Shown here piece after piece: positions 32,888 through 42,714 of a stretch of 64,000 nucleotides of DNA; within the stretch, counting starts at the first letter, position 1, and every line of letters begins with the position of its first letter. The notes under the pieces were generated by a model that was not told the DNA's origin, searched no databases, and saw only the letters and a program-made list of their open reading frames with translations. The stretch spans positions 211,951-275,950 of the forward strand of contig NZ_SZXJ01000098.1 of assembly GCF_005281345.1 (NCBI RefSeq), given 5' to 3'. The position numbers and the translations under genes are program-made. Source of the DNA: Citrobacter sp. wls619. Its GTDB lineage: Bacteria; Pseudomonadota; Gammaproteobacteria; Enterobacterales; Enterobacteriaceae.

Positions 32888-34267
32888 TCACGGTACTTGC
32901 CATAGCTCCACACAGTTTCTCCCCCGGCGTTTTGCGCCATATAGCGCTTCATCAGCCGCCTGGATAAGGCGCTCATAATCGGGATGTCCATTAAACATCG
33001 CTGCACCGATTGAAAGAGAAAGTAAAATGGGTTCGCCTGTCGGAGAGTTCACCTTAATTCTCTCCACGCCTTTGCGGATCCGCTCCGCAATGCGCAGAGT
33101 GTCTGCCACGGTGATTTCGGTCAGGATGATGAGGAACTCATCGCCGCCATAGCGAAAAACATAGTCGCAGGTACGCACATTGTCATAAAACGCACCGGCA
33201 ACTTTACGCAGGATCTCATCTCCGGTGTTATGTCCCCACGTATCGTTGATCTGCTTAAATTTGTCGACATCAATCAGCAGCGTCGAAAGAGGTATCCCAC
33301 TCCGACTGGCGTGAATGATTTCGCGTTTAAAAATGGTTGGCAGAAAACGACGGTTCAGCAAGCGCGTCAACACGTCCATCCCCACCTCATGTCGCGAGAC
33401 TTCATCAAACAGTTCGCGCAGTAAAGTGACGATTTGCGAGAGTATGTTCCGTGTTTGCTGCAAAAACTTAACCCGCCGCGGTTTACTGGCGAGGGCATCG
33501 TCAGAGATGCGAATATCTTTAAAGATGTCATCAAAATCCTGGATCAGTCGGGATATATGTCCTGCCTCAGCAATCCCACTGAAGTAGTGACGTCCCTTAT
33601 GGCTAAACCACAATCCGAAATCGGATTGACCAAGCGGGCTGCTATTCCCGATGCTGGAGTCAAACATGACTTTATAAAGCAGCGTCATTTCCCACGTCAG
33701 TAACGCGTTAGTCTGCCGTTCCTTTTCCTCTTCTGCGTTCTCCATCAGTGAGAAGATGCGATAGTTTTCGTCCTCTTTAGCCGCATTATTCTCACTGAAG
33801 ACATACGCTCGTGACATAACCTCCATCGCCAGATCGATACTGTTGATGGCGTAGTGGTAAATGTTGAGTTTGATTTCAGAGGTGTGCGGGCTGGTATTAA
33901 TCAGCGGCAGCAGTAATTTTTTTAGTACTCTGAAGCCCATTTCAACCAGATCAACAGAGATCCCGATACGAGCGTGAACATCCGCGGCACGCTGCTGGGC
34001 GCGCATCTGTTCTTCAACCTGTTCGACCTGGCAGGAAAGCACATCGATAAGCCAACGACGTAATGCTTCTTGTAGCTGCCTTTCCACCTGCTCGGTGGTT
34101 AAAAACTCAGCGGCATTAGGGTCGGCCAATACAACGCGGTAAAACTCTGCGATCAGCACCGGCGCATGAACGTGTGCCAGTTGTGCTGCAAGCTGATGGA
34201 CGTATGGGTCCGTCTCATTAATCAACTGTACCCACTCGTCCTTCACGGTTTGCAAATAGGTTTCCAT
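32888..34267 (-). CDS. dosC: Heme-based O2-sensing diguanylate cyclase DosC
   Basis: 459 residues from the ATG at 34267 (METYLQTVKDEW), matching E. coli DosC (460); the frame is open 16 codons further. The N-terminal globin domain (1-150) keeps the EFYRVV distal Tyr and the HARIGI proximal His. A middle helical domain follows. The C-terminal GGDEF domain (about 295-459) has RYGGDEFL and an RTCD inhibitory site before it. It makes cyclic di-GMP in response to oxygen. In E. coli dosP (the matching phosphodiesterase) follows in an operon; here the gene ends 38 bases from the prophage and no dosP is present. Confidence 0.93.
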   Translation of the reverse strand: METYLQTVKDEWVQLINETDPYVHQLAAQLAHVHAPVLIAEFYRVVLADPNAAEFLTTEQVERQLQEALRRWLIDVLSCQVEQVEEQMRAQQRAADVHARIGISVDLVEMGFRVLKKLLLPLINTSPHTSEIKLNIYHYAINSIDLAMEVMSRAYVFSENNAAKEDENYRIFSLMENAEEEKERQTNALLTWEMTLLYKVMFDSSIGNSSPLGQSDFGLWFSHKGRHYFSGIAEAGHISRLIQDFDDIFKDIRISDDALASKPRRVKFLQQTRNILSQIVTLLRELFDEVSRHEVGMDVLTRLLNRRFLPTIFKREIIHASRSGIPLSTLLIDVDKFKQINDTWGHNTGDEILRKVAGAFYDNVRTCDYVFRYGGDEFLIILTEITVADTLRIAERIRKGVERIKVNSPTGEPILLSLSIGAAMFNGHPDYERLIQAADEALYGAKRRGRNCVELWQVP

Positions 34268-34435
34268 AGGATAGCCCTCAGGGTAAGTTGTTACCGTTTT
34301 CAGTACGGCTGGCAAATTATAGTCTGTTATGATTATTGGGTATGAATGCCTTCCCTACCAATATCGCCTTCACATACACTGCTTTGCACAATCCAAACAG
34401 ACTGACTGACACTGGACTCCTTTCTGGCGGCTAAC

Positions 34436-34912
34436 ATGAAACAAATAACCTTCAGCGATCTGCAACAACAAAGTGAAGCGGCAGCCCATTCTCCTCGCTT
34501 GCGCGCACATCGTAATTTTCATCCGCAACTAAGCGATCCCGTTCAGCGTCTGGCGATTGCGATGGAACCCGGAACCTATGTCCGTCCTCATCGCCACCCA
34601 CATACCTTTGAGCTGTTATTACCTCTCAGCGGACGCTTTGTGGTATTGAATTTTGATGAGGCTGGCGTCGTCACGCGCCGTGTTGTGTTAGGAGAGGACT
34701 GTATGGCGCTGGAGATGGATGCCGGTACCTGGCACGCCGTCTTGTCCCTGGATAAGGGGGGCGTTATTTTTGAAGTTAAACACGGTGGTTATCAACCCGT
34801 GGCCAAACAAGACGTTGCGGCCTGGGCGCCTGCCGAGGGCGAACCCGGCACGACTGAGCTGATGGCCTGGTATCAGCATGTTCAGCCCGGAGATATGCCG
34901 TTTAGCGCCTGA
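34436..34912 (+). CDS. WbuC-type cupin protein
   Basis: 158 residues. Single cupin fold with the metal motif RPHRHPHTFE (residues about 50-59) and a second motif GTWHAVLSL near 97. The opening MKQITFSDLQQQSEAAAHSP is like WbuC proteins of enterobacteria. Likely a metal-binding protein or isomerase; substrate unknown. It faces away from dosC. Confidence 0.75.
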   Translation: MKQITFSDLQQQSEAAAHSPRLRAHRNFHPQLSDPVQRLAIAMEPGTYVRPHRHPHTFELLLPLSGRFVVLNFDEAGVVTRRVVLGEDCMALEMDAGTWHAVLSLDKGGVIFEVKHGGYQPVAKQDVAAWAPAEGEPGTTELMAWYQHVQPGDMPFSA

Positions 34913-35027
34913 GCATTTCGCGATGCCAGACAGGAGCCAGACCGATTTGGCAAACCCCGTATTCTGGCATCCCATTGGACGTTAAGGTTATAATCCTGAC
35001 AACGATTTTATTGGATCAGACGCAAAA

Positions 35028-35567
35028 ATGACAAAACTCACCCTACAAGAGCAGATGCTGAAAGCTGGCTTAGTCTCCAGCAAAAAAATGGCGAAAGTAC
35101 AGAGAACGGCGAAAAAATCGCGCGTGCAGGCCCGTGAAGCCAGAGAAGCGGTTGAAGAGAATAAAAAAGCACAAATTGAACGGGATAAGCAGTTAAGCGA
35201 TCAACATAAACAAGCGACGCTGTCGAAAGAATACAAAGCGCAGATTAAGCAGCTTATTGAAATGAACAAAATCACCCTTTCCAAAGGTGATATTGGGTAT
35301 AACTTCACCGATAATAATCTGATTAAAAAAATCTACGTAGATAAGGTGACACAGGCGCAATTGATTAAAGGGCGTCTGGCTATTGCCCGGCTGACCGCCG
35401 AAAGCGACCGTGACAGCGAATATGCTATTATCCCGGCCGTCGTTGCCGATAAAATTGCACAACGTGACGACAGCTACATCGTCTTAAATTGTGAGCTGAG
35501 CCAGGAAGCGAAAGACGAAGACGATCCGTATGCTGACTTCGTCGTACCTGACGATTTAATGTGGTAA
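35028..35567 (+). CDS. yaiL: YaiL, DUF2058 nucleoprotein-like
   Basis: 179 residues, the same as E. coli YaiL, with the shared start MTKLTLQEQMLKAGLVSSKK and end DPYADFVVPDDLMW. The N-terminal 70 residues are Lys/Arg/Gln-rich helix; the rest is a small alpha/beta domain. Its family is called polynucleotide-associated, but function is unproven. In E. coli it lies elsewhere, near frmA, so its place here is a lineage difference. A terminator follows. Confidence 0.88.
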   Translation: MTKLTLQEQMLKAGLVSSKKMAKVQRTAKKSRVQAREAREAVEENKKAQIERDKQLSDQHKQATLSKEYKAQIKQLIEMNKITLSKGDIGYNFTDNNLIKKIYVDKVTQAQLIKGRLAIARLTAESDRDSEYAIIPAVVADKIAQRDDSYIVLNCELSQEAKDEDDPYADFVVPDDLMW

Positions 35568-35570
35568 GCG

Positions 35571-35602
35571 AAAAATGCCGGATAATAAGTCCGGCATTTT
35601 TT
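35571..35602 (+). terminator. Terminator after yaiL
   Basis: ATGCCGGA-taataag-TCCGGCAT followed by TTTTTC; A-rich on the other side, so it may also serve pgtA transcripts on the minus strand. Confidence 0.85.
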
Positions 35603-35666
35603 CTAATAATGAGGTGACGACTCAGATGTTCATTCAATTACCCTTATCATAACCGCCCTCCTCTCT

Positions 35667-36914
35667 CTAGAACTTATAATGCTCTTTACTTAGCCCGTAT
35701 TTTCTCATCCGCAAATACAGTTTTTTGCGCGGAATTTGCAGATATTCTGCCACTTCATTAATACGCCCTTGATGAATATTTAGCGCTTCGGTAATGATTT
35801 GCCGCTCATACTCTTCAACCCGACGATCCAACGGTGTTGGTTCCGGCATATGCAACTGCGGATTGGCGGTTTCCGCCAATGGCAGCAACCCAACGGCAAA
35901 AAGCTCTGCGGCGTTTGCCAGCTCTCGCACATTACTCAACCACACACGACGTCGCATCCCTTTCAGCAATTCTCCGTCGACCTGCGGAATGGGGTGGTTC
36001 AGACGCAGACAGGCTTTTTGCAGGTAATGGCGAAATAGCGGCTCAATATCGTCCGGGCGCAGGGATAGCGGCTGGCAGGCGATTTGCGTCATGGCGAAAC
36101 AGTAATACAGTTCGGCCACGATCTGGTTTGTTGCCGCCAGCTCCACCAGCGATGTCGTGCCAATACCAATTAACCGAAAAGGACGTCGCTCCTGGCTTTG
36201 CAGGTGAACCAACTGGTGCTGTTGCTCGCGCGTCAAACACGCGATATGGCTTAATACCAGCGTCCCGCCTTGCGCCTGGGCGATCAGCTCACCGAGCTGA
36301 TCGGTGTTCCCGGCGGTGAGCTCTGCGCGGATAAACGGCCCCGGGGCGCTACGTCCCAACTGATGCAGATAACGGGCTCCCGTCATGCGTCCCGTCCCCG
36401 GCTCCCCATAAAACCAGACGGCAAGATCCGTTTCTGCCAGTTGCTGCAGGCGTTGACGGTACTGATTTATCCAGTCGCTGTAGCCCACCAGCTCAACCTG
36501 CAGCTTTTGTTGGCAGTAATGACGACGGGCAATCACAGATTTTCGCTGTTGCAACGCCTCTGCAACCTGCAACAGCAGCTTGCCGGGATCGACCGGCTTT
36601 TGCAGAAAATCCCATGCCCCTTTTTTCACCGCATCCACCGCCATCGGCACATCACCATGTCCGGTAATCAGCAGGATCGGCAGCTGGTTGTCATCCTGAT
36701 GAAAAAGAGCCATCAGTTCGATACCGTTGCAGCCGGGCATACACACGTCACTCAGAACGATACCGGGCCAGTCAGCCTGTAGCCAGTTTCGGGCATCATA
36801 GGGGTTATTGCACGCGCATACCCGATAGCCTGCCTGCTCGAGCAACAAGGTGTAAGCATCAAGGACATCGGCATCATCATCAATCAGCAGAACAGAATAT
36901 TCATCACTCAACAT
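35667..36914 (-). CDS. pgtA: PgtA, response regulator for phosphoglycerate transport
   Basis: 415 residues. Receiver domain 1-120 with phospho-Asp in VLSDVCMPG (about 56), an NtrC-type central region 140-330, and a Fis-type helix-turn-helix (INEVAEYLQIPRKKLYLRM, near 385-405). The central region has lost key residues: Walker A reads GEPGTGRM and Walker B GGTLVLSHI, and no GAFTGA loop is seen. In Salmonella PgtA induces pgtP, with PgtB and PgtC sensing external phosphoglycerate. It overlaps pgtB by 11 bases. Confidence 0.93.
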   Translation of the reverse strand: MLSDEYSVLLIDDDADVLDAYTLLLEQAGYRVCACNNPYDARNWLQADWPGIVLSDVCMPGCNGIELMALFHQDDNQLPILLITGHGDVPMAVDAVKKGAWDFLQKPVDPGKLLLQVAEALQQRKSVIARRHYCQQKLQVELVGYSDWINQYRQRLQQLAETDLAVWFYGEPGTGRMTGARYLHQLGRSAPGPFIRAELTAGNTDQLGELIAQAQGGTLVLSHIACLTREQQHQLVHLQSQERRPFRLIGIGTTSLVELAATNQIVAELYYCFAMTQIACQPLSLRPDDIEPLFRHYLQKACLRLNHPIPQVDGELLKGMRRRVWLSNVRELANAAELFAVGLLPLAETANPQLHMPEPTPLDRRVEEYERQIITEALNIHQGRINEVAEYLQIPRKKLYLRMRKYGLSKEHYKF

Positions 36915-38913
36915 CTTCTACATCCGTCAGGTTGAATTGCAGTACCACGCAGGCATTGCGCCCCAGCGTTGACGCCAGGCGTAGCTCGCCGTTCATCTGC
37001 GTCATTAACGAGACACAAATTGATAGCCCAATACCGAGACCAACATCTTTACTGGTGGTAAACGGTTTTAATAGCGACGGTAGCAGTGCAGCAGGCCAGC
37101 CGGGGCCATTATCGCTGACAAAGACACACACCGTGCTGCCCTCGACCTGCCAGTGAACGTCAATCTTCGCAGCAACCGGACAGGCATCCAGCGCATTTGC
37201 CAGTATGTTGACCAGGACTTGCTGAATTCTCACTTCATCGCCCGTAACCCACACGCGCTCAACCGGCAGCGAAAGCGTACCCTGCTGCGGTTTATGCCGC
37301 ATAGACAATAGCTCCCAGGCCGCGCTGAAGGTTTGTCGTAAATCGACCGGATGCAGTGGTGCCCCCGGCTCGGCCCGGCGCGCAAACTGCCGTAATGAGC
37401 GAATAATGGCATCGATACGGGTAATGAGTCCTTCAGCTTTGGTTAACGTGCTTCTGGCCTGCGCCAACTGCTCCTGTTCAATTGCCCTGCCCGCAGTAAA
37501 CAGATACATCGACAATGCATTCAGTGGTTGATTGATTTCGTGGGCCAGCGTGGTCATGGTCTGTCCAACCACCGCCAGTTTCGCCGTCTGAATCAATTCG
37601 CCCTGGGTCGCTCGCAGATCGGCTTCAATCTCCTTACGCTCTGCCACTTCCTGCTCGAGCTGACTTTTTTGCGTATTGAGCTGACCCAGCGTATGGCGCA
37701 GTAACCCCGCAATGCGCCCTAGCTCATCACGACCATAAACCGGGATCGAGGCATCGGTTCTGCCAAGACCAATTTGCACCACGGCCTGGTTGAGTGCGGT
37801 AAAACGCTTCACCAATCGTGAACGGATAAAGTAGTGGTTGAGTCCCCAGGCAAGAAGCAGCGCCAACAGCGTCGCCAGCAGAATAAGCCCGCCGCTGACG
37901 CGAACAATCTGCTCCAGCCGCTGGTTAAACATCTGCATTTGCTGATGACTACTTCCCAACTGAGCCTCAAGCAATGTTCGAAAACGACCAAGTGTAGCTT
38001 CTCTGGCATGACTGGCATCAACCAGCGCTTTTTGCGCCGCGACGTAATCGCGCATCGTATCGGGCATTTTGTTTTTCATCATCCCGATTTCCAGCAATTC
38101 GTCGATGGTTTGTCGCAACGTGATAGTGCTGGGCCAGTCGTCCAGGGTGCGGATATTTTCATCCGCCGTTTTCTTCAGATTTTCCAGATAGCGAATATGA
38201 TTCTCCACCAGCATGCCGTCGTCGCTAGCTGACTTCAGTTCATTCAACCTGTCGCGTAAATCATCGACGATCTGGTTTTCAATTCTTGCCAGCGTGTACA
38301 CCTGTTGCTGCTCATTTTGCACCTCCCTGGCGCGTTTCAGGTACAACGCCGCGTCGCCATTTTTCGCTTCAATTTGATCCAACAACGTTCCCTGCTGCCA
38401 GGTGAAATCCTGCACCAGAGAGTTCAGTTCTGTCGTGAAATCATCATGTAACCAGTCAATTCGCGCAGAAAGTTCGCTGACTTTTTCGCGTACCAGGAAC
38501 ATGTTGTAGAGCACCCTGTCCAGCTCGGTCATCAGCGCCCGGCTATCCTGCAAAATCACCGCCAGCTGTTGCTGTTCCGTGGGTTGCAATCCCCGGCTCA
38601 ACAGTTCAATTTTGTCCAGATGCTCGATGATCTGATTGCGCAGTTGCAGCCGTACGGTCGTATTGGGGGCCAGCAGGAATTCATTAAGCTGATCGACAAC
38701 CAGGTTAAGATTCCCTTCAATCAAAAAAGCGGAATGCACGCGCGGGAAATAGTCATCGAGCGAATAGCGAATTTGCGAACTTTGCTCATGCCAGGAATAC
38801 AAACTGACACAGCTCACGCTCAGCGTCAGTAAAGCCCCCGTCAGAAAAGCCCCCCGCAAACTGCTGCTGATACTGAGCTGACGAAGACGTTGCCATAGCG
38901 AACCGCCTTTCAT
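36904..38913 (-). CDS. pgtB: PgtB, phosphoglycerate sensor histidine kinase
   Basis: 669 residues. Membrane segments near 20-42 and 340-362 bracket a large helical periplasmic domain. A HAMP-like linker and coiled coil follow, then the kinase core: H-box TLAHEINQPLNALSMYL (His near 462), N-box VNILANALDACP, G1 VSDNGPGW and G2 GLGIGLSI. It senses the signal with PgtC and phosphorylates PgtA. Salmonella PgtB has the same general size. It overlaps pgtC by four bases. Confidence 0.93.
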   Translation of the reverse strand: MKGGSLWQRLRQLSISSSLRGAFLTGALLTLSVSCVSLYSWHEQSSQIRYSLDDYFPRVHSAFLIEGNLNLVVDQLNEFLLAPNTTVRLQLRNQIIEHLDKIELLSRGLQPTEQQQLAVILQDSRALMTELDRVLYNMFLVREKVSELSARIDWLHDDFTTELNSLVQDFTWQQGTLLDQIEAKNGDAALYLKRAREVQNEQQQVYTLARIENQIVDDLRDRLNELKSASDDGMLVENHIRYLENLKKTADENIRTLDDWPSTITLRQTIDELLEIGMMKNKMPDTMRDYVAAQKALVDASHAREATLGRFRTLLEAQLGSSHQQMQMFNQRLEQIVRVSGGLILLATLLALLLAWGLNHYFIRSRLVKRFTALNQAVVQIGLGRTDASIPVYGRDELGRIAGLLRHTLGQLNTQKSQLEQEVAERKEIEADLRATQGELIQTAKLAVVGQTMTTLAHEINQPLNALSMYLFTAGRAIEQEQLAQARSTLTKAEGLITRIDAIIRSLRQFARRAEPGAPLHPVDLRQTFSAAWELLSMRHKPQQGTLSLPVERVWVTGDEVRIQQVLVNILANALDACPVAAKIDVHWQVEGSTVCVFVSDNGPGWPAALLPSLLKPFTTSKDVGLGIGLSICVSLMTQMNGELRLASTLGRNACVVLQFNLTDVEDVE

Positions 38914-40184
38914 TGTAGTTCTTCCAGTTTTGATATCGCCAGGCGCTGGTTTTTAAGAAACCAGAGTTGCCACTCCATCATTTGCTGTTCAGCAAAACTT
39001 TTATTATCGAATTGAGCAAGCCAGGCTTCATCTTCGCTGCTCCTGGCGTCGATTGGGACCTGGGTTAACAGCGATCTGATTTCGGGCAACGGGTGCTTCA
39101 GACGAGCTTCCGCACTGTACAGCGCTCGCCAGGCATCCTTAAGCTGCGCGAGGCGGAAACTGATGGCCGTATCAAACATCCGCTGGACCAGTTGTTGACG
39201 CTTCAGGATCAGACGGTAATTAAGCGCTGGCTGTTTCATCAAAATGGCCTGTTGGGCTGCTCGTGGGTTATCTGCTGCCAGCGACGTTACCGGATATTTA
39301 CCGGTATTCGCATCGGCAAGGATCCGCTGCCCTTCCGGGCTCAATAGATAGCGGATAAAACGTTGTGCTTCATTGGCACGCGGGCTGTTTTTCAGCACGG
39401 CTACGTAGGTCGGCGAGACCGCAGAGTGTGGGAAGTAAGTAAAGGTCAGATTGGGGTCATTGAGTAGCAGATTGGCATAGTTATCAATAACCGGTCCCGC
39501 AACGCCCAACCCGCTCTTAATTTTGTCCGCAACACCAAAGCTACGTGATGAGATGGTCACCAGGTTTCCGGCACTGGCCAGCAATGTCGCCCAACCTTCT
39601 TGCCACCCTTTTTGTTGCAGCAGTGATTCAACCATCAGGTGATTGGTATCAGAGCGCGATGGGCTACTCATCAGCAGGGCATTTTGATATTTAGGATGCG
39701 TTAAATCCCCCCAGTCTGTCGGTGGTGGCAGATGTCGCGCCGTCAGTGCTGAACGATTAATCAGCAGACCAAATCCCGAGAGAGCCACGGCTACAGACGT
39801 CGACCGTATTGACTCAGGCACCAGCCGCTGGCTTTCCGGCAGTGCATTATCAAAAGGAGCAAGTTTCTGATGCTCCTGAAGATGCTGCAGTAGCATCGGC
39901 GAAGAGGTTAAAATCAGGTCAACGTTTTCCGCATTCGCGGTATCGAGCAGTTGTTCGAGAGAAGAACTGGTCCGGTTTAGCGTGCGGATCATCACTGACC
40001 CCGGCTCCGTTTGCCAGCGCTGAATAATCCAGGCCGTTGCCCCCGGGGAAAACGTCGTCGCCATCACCAGCTCCTTCCCCTGTGCCAGGCAGGTCGCCGA
40101 CAGCGACATAAAACACAGTGACAGCGCCAACAAACTACCCCGACAGAAAAGTCTGTTTGTGATCCTGTTCATAAATACCAACAT
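38910..40184 (-). CDS. pgtC: PgtC, periplasmic binding protein for phosphoglycerate signalling
   Basis: About 424 residues; start is uncertain between the ATGs at 40184 and 40172 (an upstream TTG at 40208 is unlikely). A signal peptide (RLFCRGSLLALSLCFMSLSA) ends near CLAQG. The body resembles iron/spermidine-type extracellular solute-binding proteins (ELVMATTFSPGATAWIIQRW, SRSFGVADKIKSGLGVAGPV). In Salmonella it works with PgtB to derepress pgtP. The C-terminal 100 residues are helical and may contact PgtB. Confidence 0.9.
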   Translation of the reverse strand: MLVFMNRITNRLFCRGSLLALSLCFMSLSATCLAQGKELVMATTFSPGATAWIIQRWQTEPGSVMIRTLNRTSSSLEQLLDTANAENVDLILTSSPMLLQHLQEHQKLAPFDNALPESQRLVPESIRSTSVAVALSGFGLLINRSALTARHLPPPTDWGDLTHPKYQNALLMSSPSRSDTNHLMVESLLQQKGWQEGWATLLASAGNLVTISSRSFGVADKIKSGLGVAGPVIDNYANLLLNDPNLTFTYFPHSAVSPTYVAVLKNSPRANEAQRFIRYLLSPEGQRILADANTGKYPVTSLAADNPRAAQQAILMKQPALNYRLILKRQQLVQRMFDTAISFRLAQLKDAWRALYSAEARLKHPLPEIRSLLTQVPIDARSSEDEAWLAQFDNKSFAEQQMMEWQLWFLKNQRLAISKLEELQ

Positions 40185-40524
40185 CTTCGAAAAATAATAT
40201 TGAGACAAAACTTACCCGTTTATCACAGCAGGTGGAAAAGATAAAACTGCTATCAAAATAACCAGACGGAATGCGATAACAGAGATAAAGAATACCTGAA
40301 AATGTCGTTTGAATTTGTTAATACCCGCACATGCTGATGATAAAAACGCATTAAGAATAATAGTTCTGACCTCACCATAATTCAAAAGGGTCAAAATTAG
40401 TCACATTTTCAGCAAATTGAGTCAATAGTGACACATTTCTTCAGTTTGAATTTCTTCACCACCTATTTCACTCTTCACTGCGAAAAATCCTGATATTCAC
40501 ATCAATATAAATTTAGGTGATGAT
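40185..40524. promoter_or_regulatory. Intergenic control region between pgtC and pgtP
   Basis: 340 bases, AT-rich, between two operons that face away from each other. It must hold the PgtA-dependent pgtP promoter and the pgtCBA promoter. I see no clear -24/-12 sigma-54 element (TGGC-N8-TGC), in line with the decayed sigma-54 domain of PgtA. TAGGTGATGATATG is the pgtP ribosome site. Confidence 0.5.
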
Positions 40525-41916
40525 ATGTTATCAATATTTAAGACAGGGCAATCGGCAAATAAAGTCCCGGAAGAAAAAATCCAGGAGACTTATGGTCGAT
40601 ACCGCATTCAGGCGTTACTTAGCGTATTTCTTGGTTATCTTGCGTATTATATTGTACGCAATAACTTCACCCTCTCCACCCCGTACCTGAAAGAACACCT
40701 GGATCTCAGCGCAACACAGATTGGTTTACTCAGCAGTTGTATGCTCATTGCCTATGGGATCAGTAAAGGCATCATGAGCAGCCTGGCAGACAAAGCCAGC
40801 CCGAAAGTCTTTATGGCTTGCGGCCTGATCCTGTGCGCCATTGTCAACGTTGGCTTAGGGTTCAGCACCGGATTCTGGATTTTTGCCGCACTGGTGGTCT
40901 TCAACGGACTGTTTCAGGGAATGGGCGTCGGTCCCTCGTTTATTACCATCGCCAACTGGTTCCCACGCAAAGAGCGCGGACGCGTTGGCGCATTCTGGAA
41001 TATCTCTCACAACGTCGGTGGCGGTATTGTCGCCCCCATTGTTGGCGCCGCCTTTGCTATTCTCGGCAGTGAACACTGGCAAAGCGCCAGCTATATCGTC
41101 CCAGCCTGTGTTGCGGTGCTGTTTGCTTTTATCGTTCTGATGTTGGGCAAAGGCTCACCGCGCGAAGAAGGCTTGCCTGCTCTGGAACAGATGATGCCGG
41201 AAGAAAAAGTCGTGTTAAATGCCCGGCACGTAACCCAGGCGCCGGAAAACATGAGCGCCTTTCAAATTTTTTGCACCTACGTGCTGCGTAACAAAAACGC
41301 CTGGTATGTTTCATTGGTAGATGTTTTTGTCTATATGGTGCGTTTTGGCATGATCAGTTGGTTACCGATTTATCTGTTAACTGAAAAACATTTCTCGAAA
41401 GAACAAATGAGTGTGGCGTTCCTGTTTTTCGAATGGGCCGCAATTCCTTCCACACTGCTGGCAGGCTGGCTGACCGATAAACTGTTTAAGGGTCGTCGCA
41501 TGCCATTGGCCATGATTTGTATGGCGCTGATCTTCGTCTGCCTGATCGGTTACTGGAAAAGTGAATCCCTGCTGATGGTCACTATTTTTGCCGCCATCGT
41601 CGGGTGCCTGATCTATGTACCTCAGTTCCTGGCGTCGGTGCAGACCATGGAAATCGTCCCCAGCTTTGCTGTCGGTTCTGCGGTCGGATTACGCGGTTTT
41701 ATGAGCTACATTTTTGGTGCATCGCTGGGAACCAGTCTGTTTGGCCTCATGGTCGATAAAATGGGATGGCATGGCGGTTTCTATCTGCTGATGGGCGGGA
41801 TTGTCTGCTGCATTCTGTTCTGCTATCTGTCTCACCGCGGGGCGCTGGAACTCGAACAACAACGAAAAAATGCCCAACAACAGGACACGGAGCTGCAGCT
41901 TGCTGCTGCCAGATAA
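40525..41916 (+). CDS. pgtP: PgtP, phosphoglycerate:phosphate antiporter
   Basis: 463 residues, as in Salmonella PgtP. Major facilitator family, organophosphate:phosphate antiporter branch: YRIQALLSVFLGYLAYYIVR, NNFTLSTPYLKEHLDLSATQ and GPSFITIANWFPRKERG are the GlpT/UhpT signatures. Twelve membrane segments. It imports 2- and 3-phosphoglycerate and phosphoenolpyruvate in exchange for phosphate. Expression depends on the PgtABC system encoded next door. A terminator follows. Confidence 0.94.
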   Translation: MLSIFKTGQSANKVPEEKIQETYGRYRIQALLSVFLGYLAYYIVRNNFTLSTPYLKEHLDLSATQIGLLSSCMLIAYGISKGIMSSLADKASPKVFMACGLILCAIVNVGLGFSTGFWIFAALVVFNGLFQGMGVGPSFITIANWFPRKERGRVGAFWNISHNVGGGIVAPIVGAAFAILGSEHWQSASYIVPACVAVLFAFIVLMLGKGSPREEGLPALEQMMPEEKVVLNARHVTQAPENMSAFQIFCTYVLRNKNAWYVSLVDVFVYMVRFGMISWLPIYLLTEKHFSKEQMSVAFLFFEWAAIPSTLLAGWLTDKLFKGRRMPLAMICMALIFVCLIGYWKSESLLMVTIFAAIVGCLIYVPQFLASVQTMEIVPSFAVGSAVGLRGFMSYIFGASLGTSLFGLMVDKMGWHGGFYLLMGGIVCCILFCYLSHRGALELEQQRKNAQQQDTELQLAAAR

Positions 41917-41936
41917 TCGGCTTTAGAGAGAAAAAG

Positions 41937-41955
41937 GTGCCAGCGATGCTGGCAC
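41937..41955 (+). terminator. Terminator after pgtP
   Basis: GTGCCAGC-gat-GCTGGCAC, with only a short T-run (TTTAG) after it and an A-run before it, so it may act better on the minus strand after yfdY. Confidence 0.6.
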
Positions 41956-42031
41956 TTTAGTTTGCTCAGATGGAAGCCAGACAATCAGTCAATGGGGTAC
42001 ACAATTGCGTTTTCAGTTATGAACCTGCGAT

Positions 42032-42274
42032 TTAATGCTTATCATCCCCCACCATAAAGCGAATGATCAATCCGCATGTCGGGGCAAGAAAAAGAAATAG
42101 TCCCGTTACCATTTCGTTTCCGTCAGTCAACCGCATGGTAAAGAAATAAATTAATGCCGTAAGGATAGCCATGCCGAAAAAAGAACTAATTGACGCGGCA
42201 GCGCCCATTACCTGCCAAATATAGCAACTAACGCACAGAATGCTCAATGCGAGGAAAGTCCAAAAATAGAACAT
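42032..42274 (-). CDS. yfdY: YfdY, small inner-membrane protein (DUF2545)
   Basis: 80 residues, as E. coli YfdY, with matching ASISSFFGMAILTALIYFFT and LFLFLAPTCGLIIRFMVG. Three hydrophobic segments make it an integral membrane protein. Function unknown. It lies next to lpxP as in E. coli. Confidence 0.85.
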   Translation of the reverse strand: MFYFWTFLALSILCVSCYIWQVMGAAASISSFFGMAILTALIYFFTMRLTDGNEMVTGLFLFLAPTCGLIIRFMVGDDKH

Positions 42275-42714
42275 AGCGTTACCTCCTGTCTGCCGTAAAA
42301 ATCGACGTAAGTCCTTACACTTCCTTGATTTTATAGTCTAAGACAATTCCTATCCGTTCGCAATTCAAGCAACATTTTCGCTACAATAACTGTTCATTTT
42401 CTGAACCGAGCATTCTCCGTTGACTTTTATTTAATCGTCATAAAAACAACAAATTATCTATAAGCCTATTCTTGCTTTTTATCGACCAAAAAACATTTAC
42501 GAAACTTGAGGAATTATTTCTGGATGACATTAATCTTCGGGTGTACATTGAGCGTCCGATCATTCATACCCCTCGTGGTTTGTCCTGACTCAGTTTTACA
42601 CTCTTTACAGGAACCATTGTCGCTCATAGCGACCTAACTGTTCAGTGTCAGAGAGTAACGCTGTAGACAAAGAATCTTCGCGATACATTATTTTCGTACC
42701 AACAACAGGTGCTT
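42275..42714 (+). promoter_or_regulatory. Upstream region of lpxP
   Basis: 440 bases without a gene. A stable hairpin GTCGCT-cat-AGCGAC lies at 42619-42633, about 80 bases before the lpxP start, and would be in the leader of a long transcript. E. coli lpxP is cold-induced; I could not identify its promoter here with certainty. ACAGG five bases from the ATG is the ribosome site. Confidence 0.4.

Noticed and set aside
35834..36319. Plus-strand frames opposite pgtA
   Set aside because: Several short overlapping antisense frames with Arg/Pro-rich content typical of GC-rich shadows.
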